A stretch of 64,000 nucleotides of DNA from Abelmoschus esculentus (Eukaryota > Streptophyta > Magnoliopsida > Malvales > Malvaceae): the NCBI GenBank assembly GCA_035048815.1, contig JAUCBN010000020.1, positions 19,497,001-19,561,000 of the forward strand, written 5' to 3'. A model generated the notes under the pieces. It was not told the origin of the DNA, did not search any database, and worked only from the letters and a program-made list of their open reading frames with translations. Below, piece after piece: positions 10,044-21,773 of the stretch. The position numbers were made by a program, and so were the translations under genes. The first letter of the stretch is position 1, and each line of letters begins with the position of its first letter.

Positions 10044-13010
10044 TTAGATCCATTCCTTAGGGTTGATGCAGGCATCTAACAATTTCCATTCTTCACTTCC
10101 CTCTTCTGGTTTCTGTAAGTCGAACAAAGAAATAGGTCATTCATGATCAGTCACAGCTTCTTGGTATCACAGTGAATATTGGCAAAAAAATGGGTTAGAA
10201 TTTTTTCACTTGGAAGAGAGGAAGAAGGCTTACATGATCATATTCCCATCGTGCAGAAAAAGGGAGAGAAACGAGGATACTTTCAATTCGACCTCCGGTC
10301 TTCAGTCCAAATGTTGTACCTCGATCGTACACCTTTCATTAACAAATGAAATAGAATTAAAGGTCTTTTGTTAGTGAAATTTAAGATTTCCTATCTCTCT
10401 AGTTTAGTTATGGGTCAATTCAATACCAAGTTGAATTCTACATAACGCCCCCTTCGCAACTGTTGCCATGACTTTTGACCCTCATTAAATGGGGTATCCT
10501 TTCTTTTCTCTATGATTGGTATGTAAGCAGGAACCACAGAGTTCGCACATTCTGCAAATGATAGTAAATTGGTATGTTAAAGAAACTGAAGTCCACTGGT
10601 ATTGCTATTTGTAGATGGGGAACACTTGAAGATTAATCCGAGTCTTAAGGAGTTACCAGTGGCAAATGAAAGAAGCATCTCTTGATCATAGTCATTTAGA
10701 TCATCAAAAAATATTCCCCCAAGCCCTCGTCTTTCACCCCGATGCTGCATACAGCATTAAAAGTGAACAATGAAGTTTAGTTATTTAGTTCATAATAATA
10801 TGGAAGAAAGGATTATGAGAACAGTAAACAAGAGAAAAAGATTATAAATAAATAAAGATTTTAGTTTCAGGGGGGGGTATTAACTATAATACCCCCATTT
10901 TTGTTAATTCAAATGCTATACATATAGTTATCCTCCGAATCTCTTCGGACTTTGTTTCCAATCCCAACATCGACCAAAAAAGAATAATGACAATCACAGA
11001 TCAACTCATAGACCGGCAATAGTGTCCATTAATGTTAATTCAAACACAAGTCTAAAACTCGGAAACTATATATTAATCAAGTAGACACTGAAAAAATCTG
11101 GGAATGTCGTACCTTAATGTAAAAATAGTCATCACACCATTTTTTGAAACGAGGATAAAAGGATGGATCAAATTTGTCACATGCCTTTTTTTGCATCTGA
11201 AGAAGAAAGCAAATGTTAGCAAAAGAACATTCAGGAAAATATTTCATTGTTCAAATGATATTCTACAAGCTAGAACTAATGATCTCTAGATACGCATACT
11301 GCTATAGGAATACACATTTTGCAGTTATTTTTTAAGTCTGGTTGCTGGCATGTGAAATGCAATGGTAGTAGAAACGTTAGTCTCCAATTGATCTACCTAA
11401 GCATGCTAACACATAAAAAAGGAACAAATGTTACTGCACTTAGAGGATTTCATCCATGTGCTTTCCATTAAATCTGTAAATAATATTTAGTAGGATGTTA
11501 AAATAAAAAGCATATATTCATAAACTTGAATTTCTACAAATTCTCCACGTAAGATAGGTATTTTACTTTCTCAAATGTTAACTAACAATTAGTTCATCCA
11601 ACTGCTTAAGCTCCTTGGTCTTTTAATCACACTAGGGGTAGAAAAAAACAAAAATTCAACTTACTGAATGGAAGTGCTTGACATCCTCCTCAAAGATGTA
11701 AGCTGGGGTCAAATCAGTTCCACCACCAAACCACCATTGCCTAGGTGCTCCAGGAGCATCTGCATATTTTCAAGACAAATCACAAACTAAACCTACGTTA
11801 TTCAAACTCAAATGTGGGTGCCAAGACTCAAATATGTCCGCGGCGCAAGTATTTTCAATTCTTTCAAAGTTTTCCATATACGTGGAGGGTCTTTGGGTCC
11901 ATGTCCAGATAAGTGTCGGGCGTGGATATTGGACAAGAGTACTTTAAGAAGAATGAAGAGTCAAATGCATCAAAACCACTAATGCAATGGATAATGACAA
12001 AGTATAGTGAAAAGCAACTAAGGAAAATAAGGCAAAATGGAAACTTTCATCAAGAAGCTATCCTTTTTTGTGTGTTTATGAAGAATAAGTATGAAAGCAA
12101 ACTACAAAACATTCATTGGTGCTAAATTGCCAATGAAAAGAAATCTATTCATGTCCCTTTTTACGCCGACTAATCCCGATCGAGTTTGCAGAGGTCTAAT
12201 ATGGGGGTGACCAATGTATTCATGTCATTTTAAACTACCACTTTGCCATGCAGGGTTCAACCTAACAAATACAAATTAAGTACCTTTAGGAGCATCAGTT
12301 TCAAAATATCTATAGTTAAAAGTGCAATGTTGGAGCAAATGGGTTTTTGGGATGCAAAACCTGCGACAACAAAAGAATAAACCCAAAATCATAGTACTAT
12401 CAGAATTCTCCTGTTTCAATGGAATTGGACAAAATTCGAGAAAAAAAAGTAAAGCGTTGTGAATTACCGAGCTGACACCGGCGGCGAAAAAGGGAACGGG
12501 GCCGGGCTTCTGATCGGTGGCAGAAGCCTTGGCAGCTCGATAAGCTTCAGGGGGCATAACTCCATAAACAACAGAGATATTAACACCAGCCTTTTCGAAA
12601 ACCGCACCGTCCTGCAACACTCTACTAATTCCCCCACCGCCTCCTGGCCTAGTCCAAGCGTCTTCCTTGAACTTCCCGGTTCCATCAACAGCCTCAAGTG
12701 CGGCGCAGACACTGTCCTGAACCTCCAAAATCATTCTCTGGAAGCGAGACCTGACGGAACCGTCATCCTGGCCGTCGGATTCGCGGAGAAAAGTGTTTGG
12801 GCGCTCGAATACAACGGTTTCTTTTTCGATGGAGACGGCGGAGAGCGGCATGATCTTGCTGAGTGGGGATTTGGGTTTGGAGAGGGGAGTGAAATTGGTG
12901 AGCCGGGTGGGTGTGGAGCAGAAGCCTATCTGGAGTTTATTGGAAGAGGGGAAAGAAGAGAGTGGGAAGAGAGATGGGAAAGAAGAGAGGGTGGCTGTAG
13001 ACGGTGGCAT
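10044..13010 (-). CDS. HEMF1: Coproporphyrinogen III oxidase, chloroplastic, with a +1 frameshift in exon 2
   Basis: Eight minus-strand exons: 12468-13010, 12284-12360, 11665-11759, 11113-11196, 10657-10744, 10427-10551, 10234-10332, 10044-10112. The Ser/Pro-rich first ~55 residues look like a chloroplast transit peptide. The mature part has RPGGGGGISRVLQDG, QWWFGGGTDLTPAY, GLGGIFFDDLND and ends INPKEWI, all hallmarks of the oxygen-dependent oxidase that converts coproporphyrinogen III to protoporphyrinogen IX in haem/chlorophyll synthesis. Exon 2 is 77 bases where 76 keep frame. HPKNPFAPTLH and FNYRYFETDAPK lie in different frames, split by a run of four T (sense strand; 12318-12321). Read literally, the protein stops there at about residue 196. 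All other exons are intact and would give 392 residues. Either a recent mutation or a consensus error is possible. Confidence 0.93.
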
Positions 13011-13384
13011 TGCGAAATTGGTATGGATTTGCTCAGCAAAAAGGGGTGAAATTCAGATTTTGGAGGTAATAATGTTTTGTTTTCTAGCGGGAGGAAGATG
13101 AAGATTTGGGAGAGAGAACGATCATGCGATAAGGTAAGGGTCGATCGGACACTGGTGGCAGTGTATTGGCTGGATTTAGCTCAAATTAGATATATTACCA
13201 AAAAGGTATTCAGATTTAAATAAAAAAAATCAAATTAGTTAATTACTGAGTTTAATTACAAACGAGATGTTTTTCTTAAAAAAAAATTGATTATTCAATT
13301 TTAAAACTGTACAAACGTTTTTTTTCAAAAATATAAAAGATGGTGACGTGTCTGAAATTTATTATAAATTTTGTTTTATTTAAA

Positions 13385-13830
13385 TTAATTCAATTAAATT
13401 ATTTTTAATTAAATTAATCAAGTTGAAATTATTTCGGTCAGTTAGTTGAATTAACCGAATTTTATTTAAATTATATAATAAATCATTAAATTATGCTAAA
13501 ATAATTTTTTAATCATTAAACTTTTATTTTATGTCAATTTAATAATAAAATAGTCAACATTTTATAATATAAAATTTTATTGAATATTTTATAATTATTT
13601 AAAAGTGAAATGACGAAAAATAAATATATATACTATTTAATATATAATAATTTTGGTTAATTCAGCTAATTAACCAATTTCGATCCGAATTAATCGATAA
13701 CTAAATTTTCAAAAAAAATTAATCATTAACCGAATTTATAAAACATTAACTGACCGAATTAACCAAAATAATTTCGATTCGATCGATTAATTCGATTAAA
13801 ACTGAATAATACACCCCCCTAATAAAACTG
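13385..13830. repeat. Dispersed AT-rich repeat, copy 1 (non-autonomous transposon-like)
   Basis: This stretch is clearly related, in inverted orientation, to 37590-38025. Shared landmarks include AAACTGAATAATA followed by a C-run at the right end, TTAACTGACCGAATTAAC, TAACTAAATTTTC and ATTATATAATA near the left half. It carries no coding capacity. It looks like a small non-autonomous element of a family present more than once in the genome; its class is not determined. Confidence 0.65.
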
Positions 13831-14580
13831 ATCAAATGTATGTGTCAACGAATAAAATTATTATTATATAATATCAAATTAAACGTTATAATAAAATAAT
13901 TTATTTATAATAATATTTTAATTAAGTAATTAAATTATAATTTAAAAAATAATATATTTGTTACTAAACTAATAATTAAATAACTTGATTTGTATTTCAT
14001 CCATTAAAAAAATTCTAATCGTAAAACATTCTGAATTTTGTAGTAGCCCATGTGAATCAAATGGTAAAACTTTTACATAATTTTATTTTGGGTAAATTAC
14101 ATTTATCGTCTCTAAACTTTTAAGTCCCTTACGGTGATCAGATATTTAAAACTTACAATACTCACTAACACGTTAATTGTTTAAATATGTGGTCTCGACG
14201 CTACAGATTATCTCGATCTGCCCAAGGCACACCGGCTATTCTGCGTTTCAATGGCTGAAGGGAGAGCTGAGCAGCTGACTTTCACAGTCACGAAAACCAG
14301 AGACACCGTTTTGCATCTAAAATACAAAACATGTTCTTAGTATTTTCTAATCGTCTTCATTAGAAGTAAATTTTGGGTTTAAGATTTAGAACGGACACGA
14401 AAGGAGAATTATACCCAAAGCAGACGGAGTCACTCGAATGCATTCATTAAAAGCCGATATGATATTTCTTCTAAACCCCATGGCATTGCTATTAATTCAA
14501 AGACCATTTGAACACATCAAATGTAAAACAAGGGAAGAAACATACAAAAGAAAACTCATCTTCCAATCTACGACACAGAT
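13831..14580. other. Spacer downstream of RPS27, mostly unassigned
   Basis: AT-rich to about 14190. A less AT-rich patch at 14190-14340 holds a 29-codon open frame starting at ATG 14250 (MAEGRAEQLTF...), which I do not recognise. Bases 14400-14580 are probably the RPS27 3' UTR on the minus strand. Confidence 0.4.
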
Positions 14581-15603
14581 TCAGTCACCCTTTTTCCTGA
14601 AAGAGCAACCTTCAGTGAGTCTAGTTTTACCACCGGTAGGCTGGCATAAAACCGTCTGGCAATTGCCGCACACCACCACTGTCTGGGAGTGGCTAAACAC
14701 CGTTGTTCTGCCAAACAAATACAAAGACAATTATGAACCCATAAGAACTGAGAAACTGCAATAACCTCGCACAAATACAAAGACAATCAGGAACCAGAAA
14801 GAACTGAGAAACTGCAATAACCTCACACAAATATAAAGACAATCAGGAACCGGTAAGAACTGAGAAACTTTTCGAGATTTAAACTATGATCAAAATGCAT
14901 TTCCGATGTATATCGAAATCACTGCAATTGGCATTGTTCATTGTTTAAAAAATCGGATTGGAAAACAATGTTATCAGCTCAACTGGTTGAATCAATTGAA
15001 TGTGATTGTTTGATCAAAGAAAATTAAATAAATACTAGATACATTTAGCAAATCATCATCGTGGTTAAATCTGGTTTTCCCTGGTTCAAAAGATTTTTCA
15101 CCGGTTCTCTTTAACTTCCAAATCCTTAAGATATATTCCTAATCCGATTTTACAACGCTCCTAAATGAAATCCGAAATAAATAATTAAAAATCGTAATTC
15201 TAAAACCAAATGTAAACTTACATGTTGAAGCAGCCTTGACATTTAACATCCTTTGAGATCGTACAAAACGAAAAAAACAACAAATTAATCCAACATATAC
15301 AGCAAAATAACGATACGAAAGCAAAAGAAAATGTACTTAAAATTAAATACCATGAAGAATGAATTGGGAGATTGAACAAGACGCTTGAGCTTGTGCTTCT
15401 TCTTCTCAAGATCGACTGGCGGATTCAACAAATCAACATCGTTTTGAAGAACCTAAAAACACACAAAACGGGGGGAAATGACAACAGCGCGTTTCAGATT
15501 TTACTGATTGAATATAACAGCAACAACAACAGAAGCAGCGGCAGCAGAGACTGGAAAGGAAGAAGAAATAACGTGAAATGAATATAGCTGTAGATGTTAC
15601 CAT
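14581..15603 (-). CDS. RPS27: 40S ribosomal protein S27 (eS27)
   Basis: Four coding exons on the minus strand: 15601-15603 (the ATG alone), 15351-15452, 15222-15250 and 14581-14707. They give exactly 86 residues, the plant family length. The sequence VLQNDVDLLNPPVDLEKKKHK is followed by the C4 zinc-finger cysteines in VKCQGCFN and VVVCGNCQTVLC, then a tail ending CSFRKKGD. It is part of the cytosolic small subunit. The start codon is followed at once by a GTAACA donor, a layout shared with RPL5 in this window. The last intron is about 510 bases and has a 56-bp tandem repeat against its acceptor. Confidence 0.96.
14715..14869. repeat. 56-bp tandem repeat, about 2.8 copies, in the last RPS27 intron
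   Basis: Units start at 14715, 14771 and 14827, each beginning ACAAATA(C/T)AAAGACAAT and containing AAGAACTGAGAAACT. Units 2 and 3 are closer to each other than to unit 1. The array starts eight bases inside the intron from the acceptor of RPS27 exon 4 (exon edge 14707). On the sense strand each full unit supplies a TTGCAG-like acceptor and T-rich tracts. Confidence 0.9.
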
Positions 15604-15689
15604 GCTTGCAGTGGAAGAGGATTTCGACTTTCGCGTGCGGCTTTGAGGCCCCTGAAGCAGTTGATTTCAAAGAAATCTTCAAGAGAAGG

Positions 15690-15740
15690 ATTTTTAAGAA
15701 TGGGTTTTAGGGCTTGATTTGTTGGGCCTTTTATACTGGT
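15690..15740 (-). promoter_or_regulatory. RPS27 promoter: TATA, site II and telo-like motifs
   Basis: On the minus strand, TATAAAA (15729-15735) abuts GGCCCA (site II, around 15723-15728) and is followed by CCCTAAAACCC (near 15699-15710), a telo-box-like element. They lie about 100-130 bases before the ATG, the same motif set as RPL27, RPL13 and RPL5. Confidence 0.55.
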
Positions 15741-17232
15741 CCTTTTACAGGCGATTTTCAGGGCTCTTTTTTAGATGAAATATTCAAAGAATTCAAGTTC
15801 AGATGTTTTCTTTTAGATTCAAACATCTTGCATGTTTCCTGGCTTTACAGATTTCCCTTAGTTGAGTAAGATCATGCATATAATCAGATTTTCTCTAATA
15901 TAAAATCTCGCGTCTGTCATTGTTGCCGGATGATGGTGGAGTAGGGTTCTAGGTTCATTTCTTTCAAACCAAGTTTGTGAACCCTATTGCTTTCCCATGG
16001 CGTTTTCTAGGAAAACTACACTCAAGAGGGAATATTGCAGCTTTATCTACCCATCATCATCACCATTTTTCTTGGCACTGAAAGCAATTCTGATTTGGAA
16101 CTCAAAGCTACTTGTCTATAATAGGGATTTTTTATTCGGATTTGTTTTTTTTGATGTATTTATGATTTTTTTATCATCTGATACATTGATAGCGGTAAAA
16201 CCAGAATTCTGTACCCAAATCTAGTACCATAGAACATTCATCTTCAAGCTGGAAGCCAAACCCCTACCTATGAGAGTGAAAATCAAAAGTTCTTCCATTG
16301 CAGACTAATGACAAGCCTGATCGAAATTGGAGATTCACTAATTGGTCGAGTAATCATAATTAGACCATCGAAATTAGGGGATTTATTTACTAATTATGTT
16401 AAAAGAAAACAAAAATAATGATTTTCTTATAAATTTGAGGGACCTCTGAGATTTTGGAATGGTGTGTGAAAGAGCTTAGCAGCTTCCTTTTAAAGTGGGT
16501 TCAATCCCACTAAGAGAGTATGATCTGTATTTGTATTATTTATATGTATTAGTAGTGTTATTATATTTTAAAATTGATATAATTAAAAGTACTTTTTATT
16601 ATAAAAATTATGCTACATTCATATATAATACTATATTTTAGTTATTTTTAATTACATTTATACTATGTAATCTAATTGTATTTTAATTATTATACCCAAA
16701 AAATATTTTTTTTGTTTTACTAAATAATTATTTTAAATTATTTATTATTAATTGATATACAATTTTTATCTAGAATTGTTTTAACGTAAACTAAATTATT
16801 TAAAGTTATTTTCTTTTACATGTTATTTTTTTATCAATATGTTCAAGTTGCGCGACAGAGCTACTTCAACAAGGTAAAGCCACTTTAGCAATAGATTTTG
16901 CCTAACATTTGTGGATTTTGAAGTCTTTCTGATTTTTATATGGTCAAATTGCTAAAAAAGAGTTACTGCATTCAGTGATATCTCGATGAATTTGAATATA
17001 AGTTTTAAAATATATGTAATATATAATATATTAAATATTTAATATTTTTGATAATTTAATTAATTAAATAATTTATAATCATTGAACATATTTAACCGCT
17101 AATAAATCATTTTAAGTGAATAAAATTTTTATTTTATTAATTATTCGAACAACAATAATCTATTATTATTATTATTATTATTATTATATCTGCTTGAGGT
17201 TGTACCCTACTTAAACCTAAGCTAGAATCTTC
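15741..17232. other. AT-rich spacer before ACC oxidase
   Basis: No gene is supported. One 75-codon open frame at 15997-16224 resembles nothing known and has low-complexity hydrophobic content. Includes a (TAT)9 microsatellite at 17161-17187. Confidence 0.45.
17161..17187. repeat. (TAT)9 microsatellite
   Basis: Nine perfect trinucleotide units, about 200 bases upstream of the ACC oxidase start and about 45 bases before its TATA box. Confidence 0.9.
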
Positions 17233-17240
17233 TATAAATA
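17233..17240 (+). promoter_or_regulatory. TATA box of ACC oxidase
   Basis: TATAAATA lies 124 bases before the ATG, which leaves room for a normal leader of about 90 bases. It is the clearest TATA match in this promoter. Confidence 0.6.
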
Positions 17241-17363
17241 CCTCTCCACCTTTCTCCCACTTTGCATTAAACAAGTCTACGCATTTCCCGTAACACCCTA
17301 AGTAAACGAGTGAGACTTTGAGTGATCTTTTAGGCCACCAAAAAGAAAAAATTCAAAGAGAAA

Positions 17364-18550
17364 ATGGCCACTTTTCCTGTGATCAACTTACAGAAGCTTA
17401 ATGGTGAAGATAGGGCAGCAATAATGGAGCAAATCAAAGATGCATGTGAAAACTGGGGCTTTTTTGAGGTTCTAGCTAATAGCTATGGTGCCAGATGCAT
17501 ATACTCTGTTTTCCTCTGTTTTTTTTTCGTTTTATTTATTCGATTCTTGTTCTGGTTTTTCAGGTGCTTGACCATGGGATTCCATATGATTTTCTCGACA
17601 CCGTCGAGAGGTTAACGAAAGAGCATTACAAGAAATGCATGGAGCAGAGGTTCAAGGAGCTCGTGGCAAGCAAGGCGCTCGAAGGGATCGAAGCCGAGGT
17701 TACCGATATGGACTGGGAAAGCACATTTTTCTTGCGCCACCTCCCTGAATCGAACATGACTGAGATCCCGGATCTCACCGATGAGTACAGGTAACATAGA
17801 TCAGGCCTCATGGACCAAATTGTAAAACTTGTTAACCTTGAATTCCTTGACTTACAAATTTAAATAAATGCAGGGAGGTGATGAAGGAATTTGCAGTGAA
17901 ATTGGAGAAATTAGCTGAGGAGCTGTTGGACTTGTTGTGCGAGAATCTTGGACTTGAGAAAGGTTACTTCAAAACAGCTTTCTATGGGGCAAAGGGTCCG
18001 ACTTTTGGCACCAAAGTTAGTAATTATCCGCCGTGTCCGACACCGGACAAAATCAAGGGACTCCGAGCACATACCGATGCCGGTGGCATCATTTTGCTGT
18101 TCCAAGACCCGGTGGTCGGAGGCCTTCAGCTTCTTAAAGATGGCGAGTGGGTCAATGTTCCCCCACTCCGTCACTCCATTGTTATCAATCTCGGAGACCA
18201 ACTCGAGGTACCTACTAATAACATTATAAAAATACATAAACTAAAATAGTAAACTTTAAACTCTAAATTCTTAAACTATACAGGTGATCACCAATGGCAA
18301 ATACAAAAGTGTGGAACACCGAGTGATTGCCCAAACCAACGGCGCCCGGATGTCGATAGCTTCCTTCTACAATCCCGGAATCGACGCCGTAATCTATCCG
18401 GCACCGCAGCTGGTGGATGAAGAGAAGAAACAAGTGTACCCCAAATTTGTGTTCGGAGACTACATGAAACTGTATGCTGGGTTGAAATTCCAAGCCAAAG
18501 AACCAAGATTTGAAGCCATGAAAGCCATGGATTGCAACAACTTAAAATAG
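17364..18550 (+). CDS. ACO: 1-aminocyclopropane-1-carboxylate oxidase (ethylene-forming enzyme)
   Basis: Four exons (17364-17468, 17564-17790, 17874-18207, 18284-18550) encode 310 residues, typical of the family. It belongs to the Fe(II)/ascorbate-dependent dioxygenases and catalyses the last step of ethylene synthesis in the cytosol. Visible catalytic residues: His177 and Asp179 (AHTDAGG), His234 (EHRVIAQ), plus the Arg244-x-Ser246 pair (RMS) for carboxylate binding. The C-terminal KFQAKEPRFEAMK segment needed for activity is present. The N-terminal DIOX_N domain begins FPVINL and continues CENWGFFEVLDHGI. Residue 233 is Glu, where many ACOs have Met or Leu. The number and positions of introns match canonical ACO genes. 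No lesion is seen. Confidence 0.96.
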
Positions 18551-21540
18551 TACTAGAGAGCTTTGGCTTTGATTTTGTTGAGAAATTGAGTGTTCAATGT
18601 TCATTTATGTTAAGCTTTTCTTGCTATTGGTGTGTGTGTTGCACTGTTAATTTGTGTAAAATATTTTATTATATGAATAATATTGTCATTTTTATGTACT
18701 AAAAGGATTTTTCTCACAATATTTCTGTGTTTTTCTAATGATTGAGTTAAATCGGTGATAATCCTTCTCTCGATATAAATATTAAAATTGAAATATATAT
18801 AAAATAAAAATAATAATATTTTTAATTATTCGACTGATTAAAATTTATTTTCCGAAGAAATAGACGTATTTCTTTAGCTATATAGTTTTCTTTTTCAAAC
18901 AGTTAAAAGGAATAAATTAATTTCCAAAAGCGAATCCACATGAGGAGGCACATGCGCACCTCCAATACCGTTTAAACAAGGTTCAATGCATTTTCTTTTC
19001 TCTTTTTGGGTAAGTGAGCTCCAAATGCAATAATTACATGGCCCAATTAATTTATATAGATCTATGTTATACATATAATTTTGATAAATAAATCTTTTAA
19101 TAAAGATTATTTTATATATAACGTCTTGAATCCCTAACCTGTTTAAGTAAGGTTATGTTATTTACCACTTAATCAATTCTTGATAGTATATTTGAGATTC
19201 ATCTTTGATACATTAAAAATCAAATTCAAACTTTGATTTTGATGTTGTCATTTCGTAAAATGTACCGAATATATATAGGGTTATATTTTAATATATAAAT
19301 ATATATAATTATATTATCTTTTATTTTAAATTATAAATTCATAATCTAAATATCTTAAATCCTAAACTTTAAACTTTAAATTCTATATCCTATAACCTAA
19401 AATATTTAATCTTATACTAAACCTTAAACCATGTAATATAAAGATTTATGTATATCAAAATATTATATATATATCATGTTTAGGGTGACAGGTATTGCCA
19501 ATGCCACATTCAGTTCACGGATTCGACATTGTAGTTATAATCTACGTAAGCATCTCAAGTAAAGTACTAATCAAAGTGGAGCAGTTATAATAACAACAAT
19601 ACTATAAAATAAAACAAATATATCATAATAAAACATCAAAATAGTTTTTAATAGATGAAACAATGGGTGGTACTAACTGAGATCATGTAACAAATTAACA
19701 TATTAAATCATGGTCTCCATTATATATTTAGTTTAATGTATCAGATTCAATTTTCGAATAAAATAATTATTAAATTAATACAAATTATTATTTTTCTGAT
19801 GACAATATTTTTTTATTTGAATTTAATCCAATCACTTAACAGTGCAGGGGTGAGTGAAGTTTTGGTTTTCAAAAGAAAAAGTCACTTGTGGTGGTGGATT
19901 CTTGCATGTTACAGGAATAGATGTTTGCATATAAAAGTGGTGCCACAAACATGGACGAAATCTAGGACAGGTTCAATGGATTGTCAAGACTTGAGAGACA
20001 CAAAAAGGAGCATGACACTCTCTAAGCTCCATGTTTTTATCTCTCGATATGTCGATAAAAAAAAATTATATCAGAGTTCATTCCTATTATATCATTTATT
20101 TTAAGTATAACTTTTCAATGATCTTCTAAATAAAAGAAATGTTTGTTCAACTTTTATCAAATTATTTTAGATATTTTAGAATTAAATGTTTCGTTGATAT
20201 TTATTATAATTTATTAAATAATATTTATTATATTTACAATGGAATATAAAACAAAATACATCCGAAAATTACTACACATATAGAACATGTATAGAAAATA
20301 TTGTGTGGGGGATTTGAAGTACCAAATGTGTGGTGGTGTGGAATTAAAATGATTTAGGACAAGGCTGAAGCTGGACCCCGACCGTGTGACCCCGAGCAGA
20401 CATAATCGGGAACATAATAATCGTATTTGTTGAAGCCCTCGATAAGCTGTGAATTGGCTTGGACAATGTTATATTTATCCGGATATAAATCGTATATTTT
20501 TATTTATATTTTTGTTGATATCTTTATTTTAAATTAATAAGTTTAAGGTTTAAGATTTAAAGTATAAGATTAAAGATTATGATTAAGGTTAAAAAAAATT
20601 AAGGATAATGTGTATTTTTTAAGGTGTGAGGTTTAGGACGTAAAAAAAAAAGTTAGATTAGGATTTAAAATTTAATTTTTTTAAAATTTATTAATAGAAG
20701 ATGAAAAAAGATAAGATAAAAGGTAGACGATTTTTAATTTATCTACGCACTTGAGAATAAACCTAAAATGCCGTATGACATAGTTATTAATATAAATAGG
20801 AGGAGGAAAATTAAAATATATTTTAAAAGCTTAACTAGATAATATAAAATAATTAATATTTTTTATCAATAAATAATTTTTAAAATTATAAATACAATAC
20901 AATTAATATATATTTTATCAATACATAAATGTTATTAAACCAAATAACTAAACATGATTGAAACTTTAATTATTTCAGTAAAAATTAAAAATAATATTTA
21001 TATTTTTACTCCAATATATTTAGGCATTTTTTTCTGATATATTTATATTTTTTTTAATTCACTTGTAAAGTTTAGAAAAACTCGACGTATGATAATTATA
21101 CTCAAATATATCAAGTTTGTAAAGTCCAAAGAAATAAGCAAATAGACCGACGAAAAGTTAGGCCCAAGAAAAAAAATTAATTGTCGGATACCTAATATTG
21201 ATTTTAATTTTTAAAAAAACAAAATCAATGACGTGTCATCGAAGTATATTAACACGTGTTTTTAATAAAATTTATTACGGTTGAACAAAATGAAATGAAT
21301 ATTTTATAAATTTTAAATTTCTGGTGATTGAGTATCGTAGAGAATAGAGATTATTATGAAGGTAATTATTTTAATATAATTTAATAATTCAAACACTGTT
21401 TTTATTTAAGAAATTAAATATTTTTTCAATTATTATAAAAAGAAAATTTTCAATCGAGTTGCTCTATTTTTCAACCTTATGTCACATCATCAGAACGTAT
21501 AGTTTAGGGTAAAGCAAACGGAACCATTGGCTACAACTTT
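18551..21540. other. 3-kb AT-rich spacer between ACC oxidase and the receptor kinase
   Basis: Starts with the ACC oxidase 3' UTR (to roughly 18710). The rest is strongly AT-rich, with degenerate TTAAACCTTAAA-like runs (19330-19440, 20530-20700). A short GC-richer patch at 20290-20470 stands out but has no long open frame and no match I know. No gene supported. Confidence 0.45.
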
Positions 21541-21561
21541 GAAGTTAATTACCAATACTTT

Positions 21562-21593
21562 TTGACTTATCAAAGTCAATGCTTGAGTTGACT
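21562..21593 (+). promoter_or_regulatory. W-box cluster upstream of the cysteine-rich receptor kinase
   Basis: TTGACT at 21562-21567, its reverse complement AGTCAA at 21574-21579, and TTGACT again at 21588-21593 give three W-boxes (TTGAC[C/T]) within 32 bases. They lie about 180 bases before the receptor kinase ATG. WRKY factors bind W-boxes and CRK genes are commonly pathogen- and salicylate-induced, so WRKY control is a reasonable inference. Confidence 0.6.
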
Positions 21594-21773
21594 ACCCAAC
21601 AAAGGAATTTTCAACGTTTGTTATAGTCCTCGGAAAATATATAATATTTTTAAATTTTCAAATTTTAATTCTAAACTTAATTATAAATTTAATTTTATAG
21701 CGTGAGGTATATTGGATTTTTATAGTGACCTTAACTTAGTTTTTTAGGTTTTAAGCTTTGAAGATCAGCTGAC

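Noticed and set aside
12459..13101. Long plus-strand open frames (196 and 102 codons) opposite the coproporphyrinogen oxidase first exon
   Set aside because: They are antisense shadows of a GC-rich, highly conserved coding exon and resemble no protein.
14250..14340. 29-codon open frame MAEGRAEQLTF...
   Set aside because: Too short, no recognisable family, and no flanking gene structure.
19736..20104. 122-codon plus-strand open frame
   Set aside because: Very AT-rich composition and biased Ile/Lys/Leu content; no homology recognised and no promoter.
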